DNA of 64,000 nt, taken from Photobacterium piscicola (GTDB lineage Bacteria; Pseudomonadota; Gammaproteobacteria; Enterobacterales; Vibrionaceae). The notes beneath the pieces are model-generated. The model did no database searches. It was not told the origin of the DNA and was given only the letters and a program-made list of their open reading frames with translations. The stretch's first letter is position 1. The number at the start of each line of letters is the position of its first letter. Shown here piece by piece: positions 1 through 8,595 of this stretch. The DNA is taken from the NCBI RefSeq assembly GCF_900166965.1, contig NZ_FUZI01000012.1, positions 1 to 64,000 on the forward strand, in the 5' to 3' direction. The position numbers were made by a program, and so were the translations under genes.

Positions 1-702
<702 letters not shown>

Positions 703-836
703 CAACACCCAAGGGGTTTTCCTTCTCATAAGAGAAGAGACGGACTCTACAAACGCTTGAATGCGTGTTGAGAACAACTAGTTAGATTTTCCCAGATTGC
801 TATTTATTGTCATAAGACAATAAATAAACCAGAATT

Positions 837-956
837 TGCTTGGCGACCATAGCGTTATGGACCCACCTGATCCCATGCCGAACTCAGTAGTGAAACGTAA
901 TAGCGCCGATGGTAGTGTGGGGTCTCCCCATGTGAGAGTAGGACATCGCCAGGCTT
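837..956 (+). rRNA. rrf: 5S ribosomal RNA
   Basis: A 120-nt sequence with the 5S landmarks: CCACCTGATCCCATGCCGAA in the loop B/C region, GTAGTGTGGGGTCTCCCCAT, and complementary ends TGCTTGGCGA and TCGCCAGGCT that form the terminal helix. It follows the 23S gene by about 135 nt, as in other gammaproteobacterial rRNA operons. Confidence 0.97.
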
Positions 957-1023
957 CAAATTCGTTTTTATCTTTTTATAAAGGTAGAGACAACAAGTTG
1001 CATTTATGCTGAATAGACACTGC

Positions 1024-1100
1024 GGAGTGGTAGTTCAGTTGGTTAGAATACCGGCCTGTCACGCCGGGGGTCGCGGGTTCGAGTCCCGTCCACTCCGCCA
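1024..1100 (+). tRNA. tRNA-Asp (anticodon GTC)
   Basis: A 77-nt cloverleaf with an encoded CCA end. The acceptor arms GGAGTGG and CCACTCC pair. The anticodon loop reads CTGTCAC, giving anticodon GTC (Asp), and the T-arm is GCGGGTTCGAGTCCCGT. It is nearly identical to E. coli tRNA-Asp and sits downstream of 5S, a common place for tRNA-Asp in rRNA operons. It is followed at once by a terminator. Confidence 0.97.
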
Positions 1101-1109
1101 TTATTGAAG

Positions 1110-1140
1110 AAACCTGAATCGAAAGATTCAGGTTTTTTTT
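1110..1140 (+). terminator. Terminator of the rRNA/tRNA-Asp operon
   Basis: A perfect 10-bp stem, AACCTGAATC / GATTCAGGTT, with a GAAA tetraloop and a run of eight T. This is a classic intrinsic terminator 10 nt after the tRNA. Confidence 0.93.
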
Positions 1141-1166
1141 CGTCTGTCTAAAAGTAAAATGAAGCG

Positions 1167-1340
1167 GAATAGACACTACGGAGTGGTAGTTCAGTTGATT
1201 AACTTTTTATTGGGAACCTTAGCTTAGTGGCCTGACACTCAGGGGGCGCGCTGATGTTCGGTATAGCAAGTCCCGTCCACGTCACATTATTGAAGAAACC
1301 TGAATCGAAAGATTAGGCATATTTTACATCTGTAGAAAAT
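1167..1340 (+). pseudogene. Decayed tandem copy of tRNA-Asp and its terminator
   Basis: The stretch from 1167 repeats the region just before and through the intact tRNA (GAATAGACACTACGGAGTGG against GAATAGACACTGCGGAGTGG at 1011-1030). It keeps the acceptor strand and D-arm (to about 1200), then breaks down: no anticodon arm is recognisable. Pieces of the T-arm/acceptor (GTCCCGTCCAC near 1270-1280) and of the trailer (ATTATTGAAGAAACCTGAAT, 1285-1304) survive. The terminator copy is broken because its 3' arm and T-run have mutated. I read this as an array of two tRNA-Asp genes in which the distal copy has died. It cannot make a tRNA. Confidence 0.85.
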
Positions 1341-1387
1341 GGCAACGATAGTGTGGCTATCATCCGTCATCTCGAAAGGAAAGCGCA

Positions 1388-1426
1388 AATAATCCATCTA
1401 TTTCAGCATAGTATAGATGGATTATT
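1388..1426 (-). terminator. Hairpin overlapping the 3' end of the TRIC-family gene
   Basis: A perfect 13-bp inverted repeat, AATAATCCATCTA / TAGATGGATTATT, with a 13-nt loop. It includes the stop codon of the minus-strand gene ending at 1422. There is no strong T-run, so its role as a terminator is inferred from position. Confidence 0.5.
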
Positions 1427-2036
1427 TTAAGAGTAACCAATTAGGGAAGGTGATTTTTTTGATCACAATGTACATTCTTACAATAATAATAAAGCTAATA
1501 CTGGTTAGAGTGGCAATATTAGGACTGATTGAAAATTTAATTTGAAGAATATAAAGGTAGCAACCAATAATCACCGGGCTGGCATAAAATTCAGTATTAT
1601 TGAACATTGTTGGCCGAGCCAGAATAACATCACGTAATACACCACCAAAGACTGCGGTGATCATTCCCATAGTAACTGCAACATAACCTGCATAATGCTC
1701 GGCAACCATATTCTTAGTGACGAGTACGGAAAACATTGCAATTCCAATGGCATCGAGTACAACGATCAAACGTTCGGCTTTTATTTTACGAAGGTGGGGC
1801 GCGAGGAAAAAGCCGACAAAAGAAGTAATCAGTGCCGTCCAAAAATAAGAGGGATCCCTAATCCAAAATACTTGTCCTGTTGAAAGAATAATATCTCGTA
1901 CAGTACCGCCACCAAGTGCTGTTATCCAACCTAATACCATGACACTAACGATATCTTTACCTATGTTAGCTTCACTTATTACCGCACTTAATGCAAAGGC
2001 AACGATACAGATAATTTCAATGGTGTGAATTAGCAT
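1422..2036 (-). CDS. TRIC-type cation channel family protein (UPF0126; YadS/YicG-like)
   Basis: A 204-residue polytopic inner-membrane protein, the usual length of the family (E. coli YadS and YicG are just over 200). It has six to seven hydrophobic segments in two related halves. Each half carries the family signature, GGGTVRD near residue 43 and GGVLRD near residue 131, which marks the internal duplication of bacterial TRIC homologues. These proteins form trimeric channels; the physiological ion is unsettled, and a link to glycine uptake has been proposed for some members. The gene stands alone between the rRNA operon and the gad operon and is separated from gadB by a terminator. The family call is firm; the substrate is unknown. 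Confidence 0.88.
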   Translation of the reverse strand: MLIHTIEIICIVAFALSAVISEANIGKDIVSVMVLGWITALGGGTVRDIILSTGQVFWIRDPSYFWTALITSFVGFFLAPHLRKIKAERLIVVLDAIGIAMFSVLVTKNMVAEHYAGYVAVTMGMITAVFGGVLRDVILARPTMFNNTEFYASPVIIGCYLYILQIKFSISPNIATLTSISFIIIVRMYIVIKKITFPNWLLLK

Positions 2037-2145
2037 AAATAAGCCTATAACATATTAATATCACGGGAATAAATTTAAACTTGATACTAACATGCAGTGG
2101 TGTTCATACCAGAGAGTAAAAATGGTGATAGTGTTTTCAAAAATA

Positions 2146-2174
2146 AAAAAAGGCCGGAAATCCGACCTTTTTTA
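2146..2174 (-). terminator. Terminator downstream of gadB
   Basis: On the minus strand an A/T-flanked stem, AAGG(T)CGGA / TCCGGCCTT, with one mismatch and a small loop, followed by a T-run. It lies about 30 nt past the gadB stop. The long A and T tracts on both sides mean it may work in both directions. Confidence 0.75.
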
Positions 2175-2202
2175 TGATGTTTATATGTGAGATTAGAAAA
2201 TA

Positions 2203-3603
2203 TTATCGACCGCTATGATCAAATGTTTTTACATCTTCAGCAGTACATTGAGAGGCTGCATGTGAAGTAAGAAATTCAATAGAGCGGGTAAAGTCAGCGA
2301 TTAATAGATTAGCAAGATCAACGGTTAGACCTTGTTTAACTAATATACGTTGCACCACAATTTCCTGAGCATTTGCAGGCAGGCTATAAGCAGGTACTAA
2401 CCAACCACGAGTACGTAAACGATCAGCAACATCATAAAGAGTAAACGGTACATTCACATCAGCTTTTAAGCGCCATGAAATTGCAGGGATCCCTTTTTCT
2501 CGATTACCATCAAATAAGAACTCAAATAGATTAAACTTATTAAGCTCTTTAACTAAATATTCACACACATCGTAGCTTGCATTATGAATACGTTGGTAAC
2601 CTTCAAAGCCTAAGCGAAGGAAATTATAGTATTGAGATATAATTTGACCCGCAGGGCGAGAGAAGTTTAGTGCAAAAGTAGGCATGTCACCACCAAGGTA
2701 GTTAACATGGAAGATTAAGCCTTCAGGTAAATCTTCTTTATTGCGCCATACAACCCAGCCTACACCTAGTGGTGATAAACCAAATTTATGGCCAGAAGTA
2801 CTGATTGATTTCACGCGTTCAAGGCGGAAGTCCCAAGGTTCAATATTTGGTGCACAGAAAGGTGCTAACATTGCGCCGCTTGCACCATCAACGTGAATAT
2901 CAATTGAGTTACCAGTATCATGCTCATAAGTATCTAGTGCATCTGATAATGGTTTTACGGTTTCGTATAGCCCTGTAAAGGTTTGGCCAAAAGTAGGCAC
3001 AACCATAATGGTGTTAGCATCAACAAGTTCTAACATGTCTTCAGGGGTCATGAAATAATGCCCTTCGTCCATTTTAGTTTCACGCATTTCTACGTCCCAG
3101 TAGCGGGCAAATTTTTCCCAACATACTTGAACAGGACCACAAACCATATTAGGTTTATCTGTTGGTTGACCTAGCGCACGACGCTTTTCACGCCAACGCC
3201 AAAGTGCTGCTAAACCACCAAGCATACAGGCTTCACTCGAACCTGTTGTTGAAGTACCAACGGTTGTTACTGATTCAGGTGAATTCCATAAATCCGCTAA
3301 AATATGGACACAACGTCCTTCTATTTCTGCTGATTGAGGGTATTCATCTTTATCTATCATGTTCTTATCAATAGATAGATCCATTAATTTATGAACTTCG
3401 TCTTCTTCCCATGTTTGGCAAAACGTGGCTAGGTTTTGACGTGAATTACCATCGAGATAAAGTTCATCGCGAATCATTTGATAGATCACATTGGGTGCTT
3501 GTTCTTGCTGAGGTAGCTTGGTAGTTGCCGCAACGTTATTAATCGCTTCTGAACCAAAGATTGGATCATTACCTGATTGACGGTTTACTTCATGAAGAGC
3601 CAT
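2203..3603 (-). CDS. gadB: Glutamate decarboxylase
   Basis: A cytoplasmic PLP enzyme converting glutamate to GABA and CO2 while consuming a proton; this is the core reaction of glutamate-dependent acid resistance. It has 466 residues, the same length as E. coli GadA/GadB. The PLP site is visible: HVDGASG (about 237-243) and the Schiff-base lysine in TSGHKFG (Lys273). The C-terminal tail carries a histidine (FDHSGR, His463), near where E. coli GadB has the histidine that closes the active site at neutral pH. This suggests, but does not prove, similar pH gating. It is the last gene of the gadC-glsA-gadB operon, 15 nt after the glutaminase gene. Confidence 0.97.
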   Translation of the reverse strand: MALHEVNRQSGNDPIFGSEAINNVAATTKLPQQEQAPNVIYQMIRDELYLDGNSRQNLATFCQTWEEDEVHKLMDLSIDKNMIDKDEYPQSAEIEGRCVHILADLWNSPESVTTVGTSTTGSSEACMLGGLAALWRWREKRRALGQPTDKPNMVCGPVQVCWEKFARYWDVEMRETKMDEGHYFMTPEDMLELVDANTIMVVPTFGQTFTGLYETVKPLSDALDTYEHDTGNSIDIHVDGASGAMLAPFCAPNIEPWDFRLERVKSISTSGHKFGLSPLGVGWVVWRNKEDLPEGLIFHVNYLGGDMPTFALNFSRPAGQIISQYYNFLRLGFEGYQRIHNASYDVCEYLVKELNKFNLFEFLFDGNREKGIPAISWRLKADVNVPFTLYDVADRLRTRGWLVPAYSLPANAQEIVVQRILVKQGLTVDLANLLIADFTRSIEFLTSHAASQCTAEDVKTFDHSGR

Positions 3604-3618
3604 AATTTTCTTCCTACC

Positions 3619-4563
3619 TTAATGTTGCTTACTGCTAAATAAGTTCCAAGCCATTGCTTGAGTAACATGTTTAATCATTTGCTGACCACGAATACTATTG
3701 CCAAATGGGTCTAGTCGTGGTGAAAATGCTGCGAGTGCGCCAATGTTGGGTATCACTGTTAATAAACCACCACCGACACCACTTTTACCGGGTAGACCAA
3801 CATCATATGCCCAGTCGCCAGAGGTATCGTAAAGACCTTCCATCGCCATTTCTGCAAGAATATGGGGAATATTTTGAGGTTGAATTAACTGTTCACCTGA
3901 ACATGGATTTTTACCGCCATTAGCCAGTGTTGCCCCTACTGTTGCTAGTTCTACCGCATTAAATAGGGTGGAACATTGGCGAGTATAAACATCACAAGCT
4001 TCAAGTGGCTCTGAGTACATACGACCAGATGACTCTAATAACAATGCAATAGCACGGTTATGAGTATTAGTGGTTTGCTCAGATTGATTGACTTCATCAG
4101 AGAGCGTAATCGCACTGTTTGCGAGCAGTGATTGGAAATGTAAAATCTGCTGCCAGCGTTGTTCTTTATCTGTCGCCTTAACTAAACTCACTGTTGCCAT
4201 AGCGCCCGCATTGACGAGGGGGGTTAAGGGCTTACCTTGGTGTAGTTCAAGGGCAAGCACTGAATTAAATGGCATGCCAGTAGGTTCTGCACCGACTTTA
4301 CTGTGTAATGTATCTGCTCCAGATTGCTCAAGCACTAACCCGAGCGTCATGATTTTTGAAATAGACTCAATCGCAAATTTATAATCAGCATCTTGTAATT
4401 GAATCACTTCACCAGTAACAGAAACGAAAGCCAGTCCTGTTAATTCTGATGGTACGGAAGCTAAAAAAGGAATATAGGAGGCATTGTCGCCTGCCATATT
4501 TGTTTTTGCTTCGTCTAGCGCTTGCTGCATAACGACAGCAAGCTTTTCATTTAGTTGTGACAT
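3619..4563 (-). CDS. glsA: Glutaminase (serine-dependent, GlsA/YbaS family)
   Basis: Hydrolyses glutamine to glutamate and ammonia in the cytoplasm. It has 314 residues, typical of the family. The catalytic Ser-x-x-Lys is visible (SISK, Ser67 and Lys70). Other family landmarks are VNAGAM and the glycine-rich GKSGVGGG near the C-terminal part. It sits between gadC and gadB with gaps of about 16 nt each, so the three are clearly one transcription unit. In that setting it can supply GadB with glutamate from glutamine, and the released ammonia itself neutralises protons, as known for E. coli YbaS with GadC. Family assignment is firm; the acid-resistance role is inferred from context. Confidence 0.95.
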   Translation of the reverse strand: MSQLNEKLAVVMQQALDEAKTNMAGDNASYIPFLASVPSELTGLAFVSVTGEVIQLQDADYKFAIESISKIMTLGLVLEQSGADTLHSKVGAEPTGMPFNSVLALELHQGKPLTPLVNAGAMATVSLVKATDKEQRWQQILHFQSLLANSAITLSDEVNQSEQTTNTHNRAIALLLESSGRMYSEPLEACDVYTRQCSTLFNAVELATVGATLANGGKNPCSGEQLIQPQNIPHILAEMAMEGLYDTSGDWAYDVGLPGKSGVGGGLLTVIPNIGALAAFSPRLDPFGNSIRGQQMIKHVTQAMAWNLFSSKQH

Positions 4564-4579
4564 TGACGCATCCTTAACA

Positions 4580-6103
4580 CTATTGATTCAAGGTATGAGT
4601 AATTTTGTCTGATGGGTTAATAACACCAGGGTGTACGTTTTCAATTTCCCAAGTAAAGGGTGCAAAGTCAGTCACTGCTGGATCTTTCCAGTGAGGTTGA
4701 CGAGCTTTGTATATAAACAATGGAATTAATACGAAGATCACCGTTAAGACGACTAAGAAGCCAACGTATTCTTCAGGGCTGCCCACCGCAATTTGACTTG
4801 GTGGAATAAAAGAGAAGATGAACGCTAATAGTGAACCAGAGAAACCGACACCAGCGATGATCCACATGCCCATATCACCACCAGGGATTTTGTATGGACG
4901 TGGACGGTTAGGTTGGCTGTAACGTAAGTGAATAGCGGCAGCGAACATTAACAGATACATAATGAGGTAAAGTACGACTGTTAATTGGCTTAGAATTTGA
5001 TAAGCAGCTTGAACAGAAGGTAATACTACAAATACAACTGAAATAATGGTCACCAAGAAAGCTTGCACCATCATGATGTGCGTTGCCATACCGTGTTTAT
5101 TGGTATATTGGAAAAAGCGAGGTAAATAACCGCCTTTAGCAACAACAAGCAATGCAGATGAAGGACCCGCAACCCAACCGACAACCCCTGCAAGTACCCC
5201 AAGTGCTAAACATGCAGCCATAATTGGCGCAGCCCAGCTGATACCCGCCCAAGCAAACATATCATCGTAAGCGACTAATAAACTTTGAGTTAAGTTGATA
5301 TCTTTTTGAGGAATAACAAAAGCGATAGCCAGTGTACCTAGTACAAATACACACACAGTACCAATTGCAGCAATCGCAATCGCAATAGGGTAGTTACGTG
5401 GTGCGTCATCAACTTCTTTAACGTGAATAGCGTTCATTTCCATGCCGGCATAGAACAAGAAAATACTGGCAGCTAAAACAACATTATTAAAGTTAGAAAA
5501 GTCAGGAATCACATCATGCCAAGATAATTGCACTTGTGGTGGACGACCTGAGAAGAATAGGTAAGAGAAACCTAAAATAATTAACACGATACCAGGAATA
5601 ACCGTACCAATTAAACCGCCCCATTTAGCGACTTTAGAAAACGCTGCGGTACCACGTAAAGCGATAAAAGTAGCTAACCAGTAAATCGCTAACACTATTC
5701 CTAATACGAAGAATTTATTCTGGGACAATGCTTGGTCCCATGACTGATCTGGGCCCATGAACGCAAGTGATACTGAACCAAAAGTCAGTGCGGTTGGGAA
5801 CCATACAGTAACTTCGATCCATAACATGAAAATAGCAACTAACGCTAAACGTGGACCAAATGCTTCGCCCACCCAGCGAAATACCCCGCCTTTTTCCGAC
5901 CAACCTGTAGCAAGTTCAGCAGCGACGAGTGAAACGGGAATTAAAAAGACAACGGCGGCAAAAATATAATAAAAAATGGAGCTCAGTCCGTATTCAGCTT
6001 CTGCTGGAAGACCACGCAAACTCACAACAGCAACGATATTTAACATTGCCAACGCGAATATGCTGATCCCCCCTTTTTTTGCTTTATCTATACTAGTCAT
6101 CAT
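4580..6103 (-). CDS. gadC: Glutamate / GABA antiporter
   Basis: A 507-residue APC-superfamily inner-membrane antiporter with about twelve transmembrane helices, matching E. coli GadC in length (511). It would exchange external glutamate (or glutamine) for internal GABA. The N-terminal part has the APC helix-1/2 pattern and GWSEKGGVFRWVGEAFG near residues 68-84. The C-terminal hydrophilic tail (KDPAVTDFAPF onward) corresponds to the plug that blocks the GadC channel above acidic pH. It is the first gene of the gad operon, so the operon promoter should lie in 6104-6433. The start has two adjacent ATG codons; either is possible. Confidence 0.95.
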   Translation of the reverse strand: MMTSIDKAKKGGISIFALAMLNIVAVVSLRGLPAEAEYGLSSIFYYIFAAVVFLIPVSLVAAELATGWSEKGGVFRWVGEAFGPRLALVAIFMLWIEVTVWFPTALTFGSVSLAFMGPDQSWDQALSQNKFFVLGIVLAIYWLATFIALRGTAAFSKVAKWGGLIGTVIPGIVLIILGFSYLFFSGRPPQVQLSWHDVIPDFSNFNNVVLAASIFLFYAGMEMNAIHVKEVDDAPRNYPIAIAIAAIGTVCVFVLGTLAIAFVIPQKDINLTQSLLVAYDDMFAWAGISWAAPIMAACLALGVLAGVVGWVAGPSSALLVVAKGGYLPRFFQYTNKHGMATHIMMVQAFLVTIISVVFVVLPSVQAAYQILSQLTVVLYLIMYLLMFAAAIHLRYSQPNRPRPYKIPGGDMGMWIIAGVGFSGSLLAFIFSFIPPSQIAVGSPEEYVGFLVVLTVIFVLIPLFIYKARQPHWKDPAVTDFAPFTWEIENVHPGVINPSDKITHTLNQ

Positions 6104-6433
6104 TAACCAACTTCATAATCAAAGATATTTAAATTTTTATTGTTAGGTTTTGTGGACTAAAAACAGAACGTTTTATACTGTTTTAATAAATTCACTCTAT
6201 AAAAAATAGCACCAACATATATGTATTTACACGCATAAAAAGCATTGTTTAGGTTGCATATATGTAGGTTGAGTATTTTTTTGCTTTGTGTGGTTGATTA
6301 GAATTGTGAATCATAGTGATGAAATGTTTTTGTTGTTGGCGTGAAATGTATGCATGGGTTGATGTTGTTAATATTATTGCGTAGGAAATTATGTAAAAAT
6401 GAAATTCAATAGATTGATTTTAGGGAACAACCA
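6104..6433. promoter_or_regulatory. Divergent intergenic region upstream of the gad operon
   Basis: An AT-rich 330-nt region between gadC (minus) and the small membrane protein gene (plus). The notable element is a 10-bp near-palindrome, CATATATGTA, present twice in direct orientation at 6216-6225 and 6257-6266, 41 bp apart (about four helical turns). Such spacing suits a pair of operator sites. No GadE or GadX binding site is recognised. No gene is seen here. Confidence 0.4.
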
Positions 6434-6757
6434 GTGAAATTTTTTTTCCAGCGTAATGAAACGGACTCAGAAGTTAGAATTGAATTGAAAACCGCGTCGT
6501 TTTATTTATTAGTCGCGATGATTGTGGGTTGGATGGCGATCAGTTTTATTTTGCAGTCAAATGAGGCGGGTTCAGTATTTTTACCGATTTTAATTGGTTT
6601 TATGATGTTGCGCTTCTTTGCTTTGGTTAAAGTACAAAAAGAAGTATTAGTGGCGATGCGAGATAAGCGCTTAACTACTCAGGGAAGTAAATTCTCATTT
6701 GCGAATCCCTTTATTTATATTATTAAGAAAAAGCCACAACTCGAGACTGAAGCATAA
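6434..6757 (+). CDS. Small inner-membrane protein, function unknown
   Basis: A 107-residue protein starting at GTG 6434, with AGGGA about 8 nt upstream. It has two predicted membrane segments (about 22-40 and 47-65) joined by a short loop (QSNEAG). The N-terminus is polar, and the C-terminus is basic and soluble, with KKK near residue 98. I do not recognise the family. It is divergent from the gad operon and convergent with dapD. The good start, the membrane pattern and the clean stop before a hairpin argue that it is a real gene. Confidence 0.7.
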   Translation: MKFFFQRNETDSEVRIELKTASFYLLVAMIVGWMAISFILQSNEAGSVFLPILIGFMMLRFFALVKVQKEVLVAMRDKRLTTQGSKFSFANPFIYIIKKKPQLETEA

Positions 6758-6762
6758 TTAAA

Positions 6763-6816
6763 AACGGCCGCGATGCTATTTGTTATACCAATATATAGCA
6801 GCATTGCGGCCGTTGG
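6763..6816 (-). terminator. Long hairpin between the small membrane protein gene and dapD
   Basis: Arms AACGGCCGC-GATGCT and AGCAGCAT-TGCGGCCGTT pair over about 15 bp around an AT-rich loop. On the minus strand the hairpin is followed by TTTTTAATTA, so it fits as the dapD terminator. There is no T-run on the plus strand. Confidence 0.65.
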
Positions 6817-6840
6817 CGATCATTGAGTAGCAGATATTAA

Positions 6841-7872
6841 TTAGTTATTGCTGTGCAGTTCGCTGTTTAGTTCAATTGCTGTTTTATTGGTTAAACATTC
6901 AATTTGGCCTGTCATTGAGTTACGACGGAACAAGAGATCTGCTTTACCTGCAAGATCGCGTGCTTTGGCTGTTTCAACAGCTTTACCGTCAGCATCAAGC
7001 ATTTGTACTTTTGAACCAGCAGTAACATATAAGCCTGATTCAATAGTGCAACGATCACCCAGAGGGAAACCAAGGCCAGCATTGGCACCTAAAAGGCTAT
7101 TTTCACCAATGGATACCACGACTTTACCGCCGCCTGATAGTGTACCCATAATTGAAGCGCCACCACCGATGTCAGAGCCATTACCCACCATAACACCTGC
7201 AGAAATACGCCCTTCAACCATGCTTACGCCTGTTGTACCAGCATTGAAGTTAATGAAGCCTTCATGCATAACAGTGGTGCCTTCACCCACATGTGCACCT
7301 AAGCGAACACGGGATGTATCAGCAATACGTACGCCTGTTGGTACGATGTAGTCCACCATTTTAGGAAACTTATCTACGCAATCAACAGTGATAGTTTCGC
7401 CATTAAGACGCGCATCCATTTGGCGCTCAGCAAGTTCTGGTAAGTCGATAGGACCTTGGTTTGTCCATGCAATGTTGTGTAATAAACCAAAGATGCCATC
7501 AAGAACTAAACCGTGTGGTTTCACTAAACGGTGAGAAATAAGTTGTAGTTTTAAGAAACCTTCAGCAACAGATACTGGTGAGATGTCTGTTTTAAGCATA
7601 ACCATAACCAGTGGCTGTGAAGACAATGTTGCTTTAGCTGCAAATTGTGCGCTTACTTCATCATTAGCATCTTCAAAGGCAGATGCAATTGCAGCACATT
7701 GCTCAGGTGTAACCTCAATCGCTTGGTTACCACCGTGATAATCTACGATAGCTGCAATGTCTTTTACAAGTTGTTCAGATGGATGTAGCGTTGGGGTAGG
7801 GAAAAACGCTTCTATAATTTTTCCATCTCGGTTTTTAGTTGCAGTACCTAGGGCAAGTGAAAAGCTAGACAT
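6841..7872 (-). CDS. dapD: 2,3,4,5-tetrahydropyridine-2,6-dicarboxylate N-succinyltransferase (long form)
   Basis: Catalyses succinyl-CoA-dependent acylation of tetrahydrodipicolinate in lysine and meso-diaminopimelate synthesis, in the cytoplasm. It has 343 residues, so this is the long DapD type found in Vibrio, Pseudomonas and actinobacteria rather than the ~274-residue E. coli type. The central and C-terminal part is a left-handed beta helix with hexapeptide-type repeats (from about VRLGAHVGEGTTVMHEG through GGGASIMGTLSGGGKVVVSIG), including the glycine-rich turn expected at the active site. It is monocistronic, followed by the 6763-6816 hairpin. Confidence 0.95.
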   Translation of the reverse strand: MSSFSLALGTATKNRDGKIIEAFFPTPTLHPSEQLVKDIAAIVDYHGGNQAIEVTPEQCAAIASAFEDANDEVSAQFAAKATLSSQPLVMVMLKTDISPVSVAEGFLKLQLISHRLVKPHGLVLDGIFGLLHNIAWTNQGPIDLPELAERQMDARLNGETITVDCVDKFPKMVDYIVPTGVRIADTSRVRLGAHVGEGTTVMHEGFINFNAGTTGVSMVEGRISAGVMVGNGSDIGGGASIMGTLSGGGKVVVSIGENSLLGANAGLGFPLGDRCTIESGLYVTAGSKVQMLDADGKAVETAKARDLAGKADLLFRRNSMTGQIECLTNKTAIELNSELHSNN

Positions 7873-8160
7873 GATTACCTGTTCTCCATTTCAAATAAAA
7901 TAATACGATGCGGTAATTAAAATAATGCGATCATCAATAACTAAAGTCAGTGATTGCCTATTGAGTTAATCGATGGTTTACCGCTAATTTATCTATCATA
8001 AAGACAGTTACAAAAATAAAGAAGAGCTGAACTGATAATCAGAGCAAAATGATAGTTTATTGACGAAAAACGGACATAATACAATTCATTTTGAAACTTT
8101 TATTTGTTCATAATGACGCAGAGAAAAGTGACAAGTGGGGGGGGGGAGAATATAAAGAAA
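7873..8160. other. Intergenic region between yebG and dapD
   Basis: About 290 AT-rich bases that must carry the dapD promoter (minus strand). The only distinct feature is an uninterrupted run of ten G at 8137-8146, just past the yebG terminator. No open reading frame or RNA gene is seen. Confidence 0.5.
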
Positions 8161-8183
8161 AAAAAACCTCCATTAGGAGGCTT
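8157..8183 (-). terminator. yebG terminator
   Basis: On the minus strand the stem GCCTCC / GGAGG closes a TAAT loop and is followed by eight or more T. It lies about 30 nt after the yebG stop. Confidence 0.85.
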
Positions 8184-8210
8184 TCGACGACAAACTGAAT
8201 AATCGAAAAA

Positions 8211-8513
8211 TTATGCGGCGTCTTGCTGTTGCTCATCGGCAACAACTTCAGGTTTTACAGCTTTTGCTTTTGGTGCTGGTTTGGCTTTTTTTGCGCCTAA
8301 AGCAACCAAGACTTGTTCACGCTTTTGCGCTAAGAACATAGATAGTTCTTCTTGTTTTGCTTCATCTTCAAATAAGTCACTTTCACTTAATAAAGCAAAC
8401 ATATCATCTGCCATATCAAGCATTTTGTCATATGCGTCGGCTTCGGATTTAGAGGTAAAAGTCATCTTTTCTTCCCCGTTGCGCTCTACTACATATTTGA
8501 CGATAACTGCCAT
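8211..8513 (-). CDS. yebG: YebG family SOS-inducible protein
   Basis: A 100-residue protein whose N-terminal 60 residues match E. coli YebG closely (MAVIVKYVV, then EEKMTFTSKSEADAYDKMLD). E. coli YebG is a DNA-damage-inducible protein of unknown biochemical role. The start at 8513 is chosen over the ATG six bases upstream because AGGAGAGG lies 6 nt before it and it matches the E. coli N-terminus. The C-terminus is a low-complexity Lys/Ala/Pro tail. A LexA box lies 25-44 bp upstream, so SOS control is conserved. Confidence 0.93.
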   Translation of the reverse strand: MAVIVKYVVERNGEEKMTFTSKSEADAYDKMLDMADDMFALLSESDLFEDEAKQEELSMFLAQKREQVLVALGAKKAKPAPKAKAVKPEVVADEQQQDAA

Positions 8514-8537
8514 GGTCATCCTCTCCTAAAATTTATT

Positions 8538-8557
8538 TACTGGTCGCTTATACAGTA
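8538..8557. promoter_or_regulatory. LexA (SOS) box shared by yebG and the divergent glycosylase gene
   Basis: TACTGGTCGCTTATACAGTA fits the gammaproteobacterial LexA consensus: CTG, ten bases, CAG, with the flanking TA on both sides. It lies between the divergent genes yebG and the Tag-like gene, so one operator may serve both. Confidence 0.88.
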
Positions 8558-8595
8558 GTATGGTGAGTGAGTCTAGTGCTAAGCGTGTGAATGTG

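Noticed and set aside
976..1176. A 66-codon minus-strand frame containing WTGLEPATPGVTGRYSNQLN
   Set aside because: This is the antisense of tRNA-Asp, a well-known false protein found in many annotations.
6848..7351. A 167-codon plus-strand frame
   Set aside because: It is antisense to dapD, whose beta-helix coding sequence is unmistakable.
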